DNA of 8,952 nt from JACOND01 sp051011135 (GCA_051011135.1 JBPCUO010000039.1:1-8952), one strand, 5' to 3'; counted from the first letter of the stretch, positions 1 through 7,366 are shown. The notes: generated by a model not told the origin, from the letters alone. A program made the numbers and translations.

Positions 1-680
1 GTTACGGACTGACAAAAGGAGATTATCAAATTAAAAACCGACAGCTATTAAAAAACCAACAAAAATTTGATATTCATTACAAAAATCAAGCTATAGGCCA
101 TTGTGTTTTAAATCTTTTAGGCCGGCACAATGCTTTAAATGCTTTAGCAGTTATAGCTTGTAGTCACGCTTTAAAATGGCCTCTTGAAAAAGTTTTACAG
201 GCTTTAAATGCTTTTAAAGGATTGGAAAGAAGACTTCAAAAAATAGGCGAGTATAATAATGATATTTGGCTTTATGAAGATTTTGCTCATCACCCTTCTG
301 CTGTCAAAGCAACTTTATCAACTTTTAAAGAGCATTTTCCAAAAAAAAGATTAATAGTTATTTTTGAACCTCGCTCTTTTACTTCTCGTATCAATGTTTT
401 TCAAAAAAAATATATAGAATCTTTTGATCCTGCAGATGTTGTTATTATTTCTAAACCTTTTGATGGTGCTAAAATTGAAAAAGATAAAAGATTTTCTTCT
501 AAAGATTTGGTTCAAGATTTAAATCAAAAAGGAAAACAAGCTTATTATGGAGAAGACATTAGCTCTATTAAAAATCAAGTTTTATCCATGGTTCAAGAAG
601 GAGATTTGATTGTGGTTATGAGTAACGGCTCTTTTGGTGGCTTATTAAGCAGAATAAAAGAGGCTCTTTTAAAATTGTAA
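1..680 (+). CDS. mpl: UDP-N-acetylmuramate:L-Ala-gamma-D-Glu-meso-DAP ligase, C-terminal half (5' end outside window)
   Basis: Mpl is a Mur-ligase relative that attaches recycled murein tripeptide (L-Ala-gamma-D-Glu-meso-DAP) to UDP-MurNAc in the cytoplasm, using ATP, for peptidoglycan recycling. The frame is open from position 3, giving 225 visible residues against a usual total of about 450, so the UDP-binding and ATP-loop domains lie upstream. Visible landmarks are GRHNALNALAV (120-152) at the central/C-terminal domain junction, GLERR (219-233), DFAHHPSA (279-302), FEPRSFTSR (363-392) and a closing MSNGSFGG. DFAHHP rather than the DYGHHP of MurC, together with the SNGSFGG ending, favours Mpl over MurC. 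An apparent start at 222 (TTG) is internal, because the homologous frame runs on upstream to the window edge. The gene ends at TAA 678-680, followed by a weak hairpin, and looks like the last gene of its unit. Confidence 0.93.
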   Translation, partial: YGLTKGDYQIKNRQLLKNQQKFDIHYKNQAIGHCVLNLLGRHNALNALAVIACSHALKWPLEKVLQALNAFKGLERRLQKIGEYNNDIWLYEDFAHHPSAVKATLSTFKEHFPKKRLIVIFEPRSFTSRINVFQKKYIESFDPADVVIISKPFDGAKIEKDKRFSSKDLVQDLNQKGKQAYYGEDISSIKNQVLSMVQEGDLIVVMSNGSFGGLLSRIKEALLKL

Positions 681-691
681 TTTTTTCAAAA

Positions 692-716
692 AAGGATGGT
701 TTTTTTACACATCCTT
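692..716 (+). terminator. weak hairpin after mpl
   Basis: AAGGATG (692-698) is complementary to CATCCTT (710-716) with an 11-base T-rich loop, starting 12 bases after the mpl stop codon. The 3' side is only moderately T-rich, so this is a poor intrinsic terminator or an mRNA 3'-end hairpin. Confidence 0.35.
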
Positions 717-776
717 CAAGTGTGTTTCTTAATATTTGTTTTAGATCTTGTTAAATTTGCTTTAAGCTTCGTTTTT

Positions 777-807
777 TTGATTATTTTACAGGCCTTTCTG
801 GTATAAA
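777..807 (+). promoter_or_regulatory. candidate sigma70-type promoter for the barrel-lipoprotein unit
   Basis: TTGATT (777-782) and TATAAA (802-807) are separated by 19 bases, slightly longer than ideal. Transcription would start at about 813-815, only a few bases before the ATG at 818, so the message would be almost leaderless. This agrees with the absence of any Shine-Dalgarno sequence there. In a genome this AT-rich such boxes also occur by chance. Confidence 0.4.
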
Positions 808-817
808 TAGATCAACT

Positions 818-2047
818 ATGAGGCCTACCTATCTAATTTTTATTATAACATTTATTTGTTCTAGTTTTGCAAAAGCGGATTTTCAAGAGGATTTTCAAGA
901 AACCGATTCTTTTCTTGCAAGTGATACAAATGCATTAATAGATTCTTCTGTAGAAAATAACCCAAGCATTAAAGCTGAAACCTCTACAGAGCAGGAAATA
1001 AAAGGAACAAAAGGACTTAAAGCGGATTGGAAAACAAATTTTAAAATTAATGTTTTTTCAGATCGCTCTACAACCAATTCTATTTTAAGCACTGAAATTT
1101 ATGGAAAAATAAATTGGGAATTGATAGATAGTTTTTCTTTTTATACAGAAGGTTTAGTGATTGGAAGAAGTGGATTTACTCAATCTATTTATGATAGAAC
1201 AGATCGAAAAAATGGTCTTTATTTATTAGAAGGTTATTTTGATATTATCTTATCTGAGAATGTCTTTTTTCGATTTGGAAGCGTGAGACAGGATTTTTTA
1301 CAAGCTCCTTTGGTTATTACAGATAAAACTTTCCCAAGTTTAATACAAAATATTACTTTACCTTTTTTTGAAGATTCTAAAATTTCTTTTATATTTCAGC
1401 AATCGATTCCAGATAATGCAACCGAAGCTGTTAAAAGAGAAACTCAAGTCGTTAAGTGGACTCCTTTCTTTTTAACATCTTCTGTTTTTTTAGATCTTGT
1501 GGGATCTAAAATGTCCTTACAAGAAAAATTTACTACTTTTTATTTTACCAATTTATCTGCTGCTGTTGCGGAATTAGGTCGTATTCGAGGAAATACCATT
1601 GATTTAATGGGCAGTGATTCTCAATTCAAATATAAATTTTTTACAATGCATAATAATATTAATTTACAAATTCCTTTTTTAGAAAATTGGATTTTTGAAT
1701 TAGGGGGAGATTTTTTAATAAATATTCTGGCTCCTAATTCTTACAATCAAGGGGAGCGAGCTTACTTATCTTTGTATCATAATTATAGAAATTTTTTGGA
1801 AGTTAAATTTTCTGGAGAGTATTTTGCTAATCAATCCGATACTTCTGTCGCTTATTACAACAGTGAAGTTTATGGGCATAACAATAGAGTAGGGGGTTTA
1901 TTTAAGCTGGAAACTCATCTTTATAATTCTGGAGTGACTTTAGGCATGGCTTATGTGTATAGTCAGCCTATTAATCCTAGAAAATCTTCTATCGGTGAAG
2001 CTAATTCTTTTTCAGTATTTTTGGGGACTAATTATGTATCTATTTAA
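818..2047 (+). CDS. secreted beta-strand-rich protein, probable outer-membrane beta-barrel (unknown family)
   Basis: The protein has 409 residues and I do not recognise its family. The N terminus is a clear Sec/SPI signal peptide: basic Arg2, a hydrophobic core (YLIFIITFICSS) and AKA before the mature end at Asp22. This supports the ATG at 818; the frame upstream closes at 752-754 without another good start. The only cysteine (Cys14) is inside the signal peptide. The mature part is rich in aromatic residues and alternates polar and hydrophobic residues in short strands, for example FSFYTEGLVIGRSGF, VFFRFGSVRQDF, WIFELGGDFLINIL, LEVKFSGEYFA and VTLGMAYVYS, with polar Asn/Ser/Asp turns between them. 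This is the usual look of an outer-membrane barrel, though the last residue is Ile rather than Phe. The next gene starts inside its last codons (14-base overlap), implying coupled expression and perhaps a shared complex. No Shine-Dalgarno precedes the start. A soluble periplasmic beta protein is the alternative. Confidence 0.82.
   Translation: MRPTYLIFIITFICSSFAKADFQEDFQETDSFLASDTNALIDSSVENNPSIKAETSTEQEIKGTKGLKADWKTNFKINVFSDRSTTNSILSTEIYGKINWELIDSFSFYTEGLVIGRSGFTQSIYDRTDRKNGLYLLEGYFDIILSENVFFRFGSVRQDFLQAPLVITDKTFPSLIQNITLPFFEDSKISFIFQQSIPDNATEAVKRETQVVKWTPFFLTSSVFLDLVGSKMSLQEKFTTFYFTNLSAAVAELGRIRGNTIDLMGSDSQFKYKFFTMHNNINLQIPFLENWIFELGGDFLINILAPNSYNQGERAYLSLYHNYRNFLEVKFSGEYFANQSDTSVAYYNSEVYGHNNRVGGLFKLETHLYNSGVTLGMAYVYSQPINPRKSSIGEANSFSVFLGTNYVSI
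878..901 (+). repeat. 12-base tandem duplication encoding DFQE-DFQE
   Basis: GATTTTCAAGAG (878-889) is followed directly by GATTTTCAAGAA (890-901), 11 of 12 identical and in frame. It encodes DFQE twice, starting at the predicted first residue after signal-peptide cleavage. Confidence 0.8.
2023..2027 (+). promoter_or_regulatory. ribosome binding site that fixes the lipoprotein start
   Basis: GGGGA lies 6 bases before the ATG at 2034 and within the 3' coding end of the upstream gene. Together with the lipobox it selects 2034 as the start and explains how the overlapping gene is translated, probably by coupling to the upstream reading frame. Confidence 0.65.
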
Positions 2048-5000
2048 TAAAAAACTTATAGTTCTATTTAAATTATTAATTTTAAATGTTGTTTTAATTT
2101 CTTGTGCAGGAAGAGAAAAACAAAAGAGATTATCTTTAAGCTATAATTCCAATGCTCCTTTTATTGTGGAACAAATCACAAAACCTGAAAACCTGCTCAA
2201 AGCGATTAATTTTATAGAAAAAGAAGGGTTAAAAAATATTTTTGTGGTTAATCTTTCAACTTGTTTAAAAGATTCTTTTAAAAAAGATAATTCCATACAA
2301 GAAACTTCTTTTGTTATTGAGTATGAAACCAATTTTATTTCAAGCGAAGTTACATCGACAGATAAAACCAATTCAACAGCAAAACCAAAATCAACATCTC
2401 TTAAAAAAATACAAGTCACTTCTGATGTGAATGGTTGCATTCAATGGCAAGAAGAATATAAATACAGATATGTTGTGAATCCAAAATGGCTCGTTTTAAA
2501 TCGAACTATTAAAAAAGAAAGCGGAGCTTATTATGGCCAAGTTGAAATTCCTATGGCTATTAATCCTTGGTTAGAAAATGGTCAGGGAAATTTTCCAGAA
2601 ATTTTAGATTTAAGAACTAATTATTCTAAAAAATATCCTGTCTTTAAAAAACATCCTTACGAAAGAGAAGGTTTAAAATATTTAGCTCAAGATGATTCAT
2701 CAGAATATCCTCAGTTATGGGCTCCTACGATAGATTTACAAATTGAAAATTTATTATCAAAAAAATCAGAAAAAGAAATGAGCACCTATGATTTATTAAA
2801 AAAATATCAAACCATTTGTGATTCTGAATCAGAAGAAGGTTGTTACAATCGTCATTTAAAATTAAGTTTAACAGTTCCTTTGAATTTAAGAACTCATGGA
2901 TTGCAGCAAGATTTAGTAGATGAAGCCGTAAAAGGTGGATCTTACAATGTCAGCTTACAGCTTTTAGTAGTTCCTGATATTAATAAAAAACACTATCGCA
3001 TTAACAAGGATATTTGTTCCAAAAAAGTTTATATTAGTAATGAAAGAAACTCTAATCAGAGATCAAAATATATTAATTTATCTTGCGATATCCCTATTTC
3101 TTATTTTAGCAAGCATGCCAATTATAAATTAGCTTTACAAATTGAACCTTTAAAGGAGCTTCCTTTTACAAGATTTGAAGGGATTTACACTATTAATCTG
3201 ACTCAAGAAATTCAAAGTGGATCTATTTTTACCTATGTTATTGATAATGAAATAGATAATTATTACAAACAAATTCCTATTCGAAGATCTATTATAAAAA
3301 CTAAAAAAATAGAATATATTCATGATGCTATTCAAAAAAATGAAACTGTAAATAAAGTAGATGTATTATCTGATTTAGGATTTAATTCTGTTCATTTAGA
3401 TGTGGCTTTAGGTAAGGTAACGCTCGCTAATATAAAAAATGATGAAGACTGCTCAACGAATGAAACGGTTGTTAAAAGAACGGCTCGTTTTATTGGGAAG
3501 GCATGTATTAAAGATGTTGTAACAGAAGATACCAATCAAGGAATTAAATTTAGAGTTTTTGTAGAAGATCTGATAACAGGGGACATTGTAGAAAGTTTTT
3601 CTGATACAAAAAATAAAACGATACCACAAGCGGACGCGAATGGATGTCTTACTTGGACGGATAGTATCGAGCATAAAAACTATAATCGACAAAAGTATTT
3701 CCCAAGAAAGATTCATTTTTTATCTGAAGAGATGAACTTGTATGGAACGACAAAAGCGGCTTTAAGCCCTTGGCAAAGAGCCTTTCAATCTTATCAAGAT
3801 ATCTCTCAATTAAGTGATAACGAAATTAGAACAAAAGTACTGGGTGTCTCTAAGCCAGAACTTGTTATTAATCAATTTAAAAGTGTTAATTTATTTCCTT
3901 CTTATATTCTGGATAAGTTTTTAAATGTTCATGTTTTTCATAATTTATATTTTTTATTTCAACCTATCGTAACAAGACCAGATAATATCTCTTTAGGTCG
4001 AGAACATAAAGCCAGAGAGTTTTTAAGAGATGGTTATTATGTTGTGCGAATTATGATTTTAAGAAATCCTCAAGAAACAGAAGATTTACCTCGTGTTATC
4101 CAGACTAAAACTCTGGATAAAATTAGAGAAACTCGTGTCCCTTTAGAATCTATAACTAATTCTGTAACTGATAAAGATGAAGATTTTGTTAAATCTGTTG
4201 TTACCAATCGCCTTAAAGGAAGATATATCACTCATATTGATACTGTTATTAGGGCGAGTGCTAACTTTGTAAATATGTATGTGCCTCTTCACTTTAATAA
4301 AGATCAATTTTTTTATATCGCTTCAAGAAATATGATATCTGTTCAAGTGATTCCTGTTGATCCTGAAGGTTTTCAATTTAAAGAGATTAATGCCAGCCGA
4401 TCGACTTGCGAAATTGATTTTAAGAAGACTCAATGGAAGCCCTTTTTTGATCATGATCTTATTACAAAACCTTATGTGGGTGCTTTTCAAATTCCAAACT
4501 GGACAAACTGGAATATTTTACAACCTCTTAGTGGATTTAATACAGATGAAATTATAGATGAAAATGAAGTAGGCCGTAAGTACAAACATTTTAATTTATC
4601 TTCTAAAGAGTCTGTTGATTCTAAACCTGTTGATTCTAAAATAAAACCTATTGTTATCAATGGCATTGAAAATCCTTGCAAAGATATTAGTTCTGAAAAT
4701 TTTGAATCTTGCACAGATATTAGTTCTTTAGTAATGAATGATCCTTTACTCGAATCTCATGAAAAAATTGAATTTCAAGAAAATAGATCTAAAAATTATA
4801 TAAAAAATTACTACAAAGGTGCTCAGGAAGATATTTCTATTCATCAGCTTGTAGGTTCTTTTTCAGAAAAAAATGCTTTAAGAGTTGTAGATCTTTATAC
4901 GCCAAAAGGAAATCAATTTACTAAGGATTTAAATACATCTTATAAAAACACTTATCTTTTAAACGAGGATTCGGAATTAGATATTGATGGAATTTTAGAT

Positions 5001-7061
5001 GTTATTTCTAATAAAGAAATGAAAAAAGAAATCAAAGCAAAAATGAAAGAGCATTGTCCTTCTAATTTTTTTGAAGGAATTCTAGCTAAAATTATGGTGA
5101 ATACAGAGTATGAACAATGCTTAGATCGAGTTGTTGAATCTTATGTTTTGGAATTGATTAATAAGCAAGAAGAGGAAACAAAAGTGAGTACCTTTTCAGA
5201 AATTTTAAACCTTGAATCAGAGCGGTCTGAAATTAAAAGAATCATTCAATACATTATGAATGACAGAGAACTTTCTTATAATGTGTCTTCTGAAATTATG
5301 AAGAATGTTTCAAGAACTTTAGAATACATTATCGATGAGGGTATTTTTGAAAAAAATAAAGAAGATCCAGAAATTAAAACTCTTGGAAAATCCTTATGTA
5401 GTTTTTGGTTAGATTCTTTTTATGAGGATTATCTAACACCAGATCAAATGAGAGCAGCCTATACGAACTATATTAAAAAATATGATTACTATCGGGTTTT
5501 AGAGAGCAATGGTATTTCTGATGCTGAAAAAGGAGATTTTATCGTTGGTTTTATGAATATGATTTCTGAAGGACAAAACCGAGGAGAGTCAGAGATTAAG
5601 AAATGCCATATTGCGTATGGAAATTGCATGTATTTAGATCATTGCAAAGAAAGAGATCATAATAAAAATAAAAGATATTGCGAAAGATCTTCTCAATTAG
5701 AAGAGGGCACTTGTATGAAAGTTGTTGAATCAGAATGTTCAAAAGATCCAACTCTTTCTGTTTGTAAAGAAAATCTAGATGCTCAATCTTGTCACAATTC
5801 TCTCAACTTTTTTTGTAAATACAATTTAAATCATAGAATATGTGAACAATATTCTTCGAGATGTTTAAGCAATTATTACTCTTGTTTAGATTCGGATGAG
5901 ATTAATGAAGAGTTTAGTGCTGTTAAAAATAAATTGTTTCAAGTGACAAATATCACAGAAAATATAAAATCAAAAAAATCAGATACATGGTATGGAAATC
6001 TTATTGCTAATAAAAAAATACCTTCAGGATCCTTGTTAGAATCTTGTTTAAAAAATCCTTTTGATTTTTTCGATCTTGATTTTAAAATGTTTGTGGGTGA
6101 ATTATCTGAAAAGCCTTCCAAGTATATTGAGGGATTTTCTGAGTTATTTTCTGTCGCAGGAAGTTTTTCTTTAGGCTCTTATATGAACTGGACTTCTCAA
6201 AGAGGAACTTCTTTGGGGATTAAGCATGGAGCTGGTGTGAGTTTAAATGGGGCAGGTATGAATTTTACTGCTGCCGATGTGAGTCTTTCTAAAAGTATTT
6301 CTTCTAATGCCTCTAACAGTGGTCGTAGGGCTATCGATGTTCGTGTTGCTCACGGTGCTTTTTTAGCAAGTTCTAGAGCGACCTTTGATATTAATGTTAA
6401 AAAATTTAAAAAATGCATGGTGATAAGACCAACTTCTAATGCTTTTTTTAATCACTTAGAAAAAGGAGTTTGGCGACCTTATAAAAACAGAATATGGAGC
6501 AGGGATTTTAATGACAATCCTTACAAGAAAATTATAACTTCTCGCCCAGGGCTAATGATTTGCAATCCAGAGCAAAATCGACCGGAAGATCAACCAGAAG
6601 TTATTCGAGAAAATTATTATTATATCTCTCAATCTACGCTTGATCCTAATAACTCTCAATTTTTAAATCCTTATGATTTAGCAAACAGACCTTTTATGAT
6701 TGTTTTAAGAGGATATAAAGAATATTTAACTTACTTCCAAAGTATGAAAAATATTATGGAAGGAGATAATGGGGATTTAGAAAAAAATTCAAAATACAAT
6801 TACATACCTTCTAATATGTTTGTGAATTATCCTGATCCGGTACAAGAAGTGATTTCCCTTAATCTTTCTAAAAGAGAGTTTAAAGAAACAGGTTTTCATC
6901 ATGGAGTATATACTTACGCTTATTTAAATAATGACTTTAATTATAAATCTAAAAAAGATAGCAACATGTTTGAAAAAGCATTTAAAGCTTACGAAGGTGT
7001 GAGTTATGGATTACCTGTTCCCACGCCTGATAAAACTCCTGTCCCTATTCAAAATTATTAA
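2034..7061 (+). CDS. giant outer-membrane lipoprotein with duplicated modules and a 12-Cys cluster (unknown family)
   Basis: From the ATG at 2034 the product has 1675 residues. The frame stays open back to 1953, but only the later start puts an SPII signal at the N terminus: NKK, a hydrophobic core and the lipobox LIS-Cys24. Ala25 at +2 predicts outer-membrane retention. I do not recognise the family. Two related beta-rich modules follow. Module A (about 70-400) has Cys77, NGC135-I-x-W, NPW179, GSY304 and a CDIP354 strand pair. Module B (about 484-800) has Cys491, NGC538-L-x-W, SPW580, GYY669 and a YVP751 strand pair. The style (TGDIV...DANGCLTW) recalls extracellular Ig-like or macroglobulin-like domains, but this is only a resemblance. 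Next come a helical region (about 983-1190), twelve cysteines in 1191-1284, a Ser/Gly-rich stretch (about 1370-1460) and a Pro-rich tail ending VPTPDKTPVPIQNY. It overlaps the barrel gene by 14 bases, so a surface complex with that barrel is plausible. Confidence 0.88.
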   Translation: MYLFNKKLIVLFKLLILNVVLISCAGREKQKRLSLSYNSNAPFIVEQITKPENLLKAINFIEKEGLKNIFVVNLSTCLKDSFKKDNSIQETSFVIEYETNFISSEVTSTDKTNSTAKPKSTSLKKIQVTSDVNGCIQWQEEYKYRYVVNPKWLVLNRTIKKESGAYYGQVEIPMAINPWLENGQGNFPEILDLRTNYSKKYPVFKKHPYEREGLKYLAQDDSSEYPQLWAPTIDLQIENLLSKKSEKEMSTYDLLKKYQTICDSESEEGCYNRHLKLSLTVPLNLRTHGLQQDLVDEAVKGGSYNVSLQLLVVPDINKKHYRINKDICSKKVYISNERNSNQRSKYINLSCDIPISYFSKHANYKLALQIEPLKELPFTRFEGIYTINLTQEIQSGSIFTYVIDNEIDNYYKQIPIRRSIIKTKKIEYIHDAIQKNETVNKVDVLSDLGFNSVHLDVALGKVTLANIKNDEDCSTNETVVKRTARFIGKACIKDVVTEDTNQGIKFRVFVEDLITGDIVESFSDTKNKTIPQADANGCLTWTDSIEHKNYNRQKYFPRKIHFLSEEMNLYGTTKAALSPWQRAFQSYQDISQLSDNEIRTKVLGVSKPELVINQFKSVNLFPSYILDKFLNVHVFHNLYFLFQPIVTRPDNISLGREHKAREFLRDGYYVVRIMILRNPQETEDLPRVIQTKTLDKIRETRVPLESITNSVTDKDEDFVKSVVTNRLKGRYITHIDTVIRASANFVNMYVPLHFNKDQFFYIASRNMISVQVIPVDPEGFQFKEINASRSTCEIDFKKTQWKPFFDHDLITKPYVGAFQIPNWTNWNILQPLSGFNTDEIIDENEVGRKYKHFNLSSKESVDSKPVDSKIKPIVINGIENPCKDISSENFESCTDISSLVMNDPLLESHEKIEFQENRSKNYIKNYYKGAQEDISIHQLVGSFSEKNALRVVDLYTPKGNQFTKDLNTSYKNTYLLNEDSELDIDGILDVISNKEMKKEIKAKMKEHCPSNFFEGILAKIMVNTEYEQCLDRVVESYVLELINKQEEETKVSTFSEILNLESERSEIKRIIQYIMNDRELSYNVSSEIMKNVSRTLEYIIDEGIFEKNKEDPEIKTLGKSLCSFWLDSFYEDYLTPDQMRAAYTNYIKKYDYYRVLESNGISDAEKGDFIVGFMNMISEGQNRGESEIKKCHIAYGNCMYLDHCKERDHNKNKRYCERSSQLEEGTCMKVVESECSKDPTLSVCKENLDAQSCHNSLNFFCKYNLNHRICEQYSSRCLSNYYSCLDSDEINEEFSAVKNKLFQVTNITENIKSKKSDTWYGNLIANKKIPSGSLLESCLKNPFDFFDLDFKMFVGELSEKPSKYIEGFSELFSVAGSFSLGSYMNWTSQRGTSLGIKHGAGVSLNGAGMNFTAADVSLSKSISSNASNSGRRAIDVRVAHGAFLASSRATFDINVKKFKKCMVIRPTSNAFFNHLEKGVWRPYKNRIWSRDFNDNPYKKIITSRPGLMICNPEQNRPEDQPEVIRENYYYISQSTLDPNNSQFLNPYDLANRPFMIVLRGYKEYLTYFQSMKNIMEGDNGDLEKNSKYNYIPSNMFVNYPDPVQEVISLNLSKREFKETGFHHGVYTYAYLNNDFNYKSKKDSNMFEKAFKAYEGVSYGLPVPTPDKTPVPIQNY
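4611..4640 (+). repeat. 15-base tandem duplication in the lipoprotein gene
   Basis: TCTGTTGATTCTAAA (4611-4625) and CCTGTTGATTCTAAA (4626-4640) are adjacent, 14 of 15 identical and in frame, giving SVDSK-PVDSK (residues 860-869). This polar stretch is likely a flexible linker after module B. Confidence 0.8.
4677..4727 (+). repeat. 18-base direct repeat encoding CKDISS / CTDISS
   Basis: Copies at 4677-4694 and 4710-4727 match at 17 of 18 bases with a 33-base offset, so they stay in frame. They encode CKDISS and CTDISS, duplicating one cysteine. They lie just after the 15-base tandem, making 4611-4727 a local duplication-prone linker. Confidence 0.7.
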
Positions 7062-7147
7062 AATAGAACTTATGGATTAGCTGTTATCACACTGGATAAA
7101 CCACTGGGTAAGACTCCTGTCTCTATTCAAAATTATTAAAATGGAGC
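7004..7147 (+). repeat. diverged tandem duplication of the lipoprotein gene's 3' end
   Basis: Copy 1 (7004-7069) holds the last 18 codons, the TAA and 8 bases beyond. Copy 2 (7070-7147) repeats this with 57 of 66 aligned bases identical plus one 12-base insertion (7101-7112 region). Copy 2 is still in the lipoprotein frame: read past the stop it gives TYGLAVITLDKPLGKTPVSIQNY-stop in two stretches, compared with SYGLPVPTPDKTPVPIQNY-stop for the real tail. Copy 2 ends 6 bases inside the tRNA-Gly 3' end (TGGAGC), and copy 1 has TAGAAC at the matching place, so the duplicated unit may have included the tRNA tip. No stop-readthrough signal is obvious, so copy 2 is probably untranslated. Confidence 0.88.
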
Positions 7148-7218
7148 GGGTGATGGGATTCGAACCCACGACCTCAACCTTGGCAAGGTTGCGCTCTAGC
7201 CAGCTGAGCTACACCCGC
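7142..7218 (-). tRNA. tRNA-Gly (anticodon GCC)
   Basis: Read on the - strand this is a complete 77-base cloverleaf. The acceptor stem is GCGGGTG paired with CACCCGC, with discriminator T (usual for tRNA-Gly) and an encoded CCA. The D stem is GCTC/GAGC and the anticodon stem CAACC/GGTTG, with loop TTGCCAA giving anticodon GCC. The T arm is GTGGG-TTCGAAT-CCCAT. It converges with the lipoprotein gene, 80 bases from its stop codon, and no clear promoter is visible in the AT-rich DNA upstream of it. Confidence 0.97.
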
Positions 7219-7337
7219 AATAAGATCTTTAAATAGCATATATTTTTCTTTGAGAAAACTATATTGAGTATTTTTCTTTAAATTCATTTATTATTAAGAA
7301 TAATTAGATTTGATTGAGTTAAATAAATCTTTAAACT

Positions 7338-7366
7338 TTTAAAAATCAATGATAATATTTTATACT
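7338..7366 (+). promoter_or_regulatory. candidate promoter for the DoxX-like gene
   Basis: TTTAAA (7338-7343) and TATACT (7361-7366) are separated by exactly 17 bases. Transcription would begin near 7373, just before the strong AAGGAG ribosome site at 7378-7383. The rest of the 170-base gap between tRNA-Gly and this gene is featureless AT-rich sequence. The boxes match consensus moderately. Confidence 0.45.

Noticed and set aside
129..146. AATGCTTTA repeated twice in mpl
   Set aside because: It encodes NALNAL, part of the conserved GRHNALNALAV motif of Mpl, so it reflects family conservation rather than a recent duplication.
2141..2440. 99-residue open frame on the - strand (also those at 895-1092, 3150-3335, 3453-3716, 4487-4714, 5939-6121)
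   Set aside because: All are antisense shadows of long + strand genes in AT-rich DNA, with compositions that mirror the sense codons and no initiation signals.
4357..4557. 66-residue open frame on the + strand inside the lipoprotein gene
   Set aside because: It is a shifted frame within a well-supported long coding region, without a Shine-Dalgarno sequence or recognisable features.
7059..7139. Programmed stop-codon readthrough into the fossil tail
   Set aside because: The context TAA-AAT is not a known leaky-stop context and no downstream stem is apparent. The downstream frame is explained by tandem duplication.
7004..7218. Phage or island attachment site at tRNA-Gly
   Set aside because: The repeated block is the protein gene's 3' end and covers only the last 6 bases of the tRNA. 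There is no integrase gene and no second copy of the T-arm sequence in the window.
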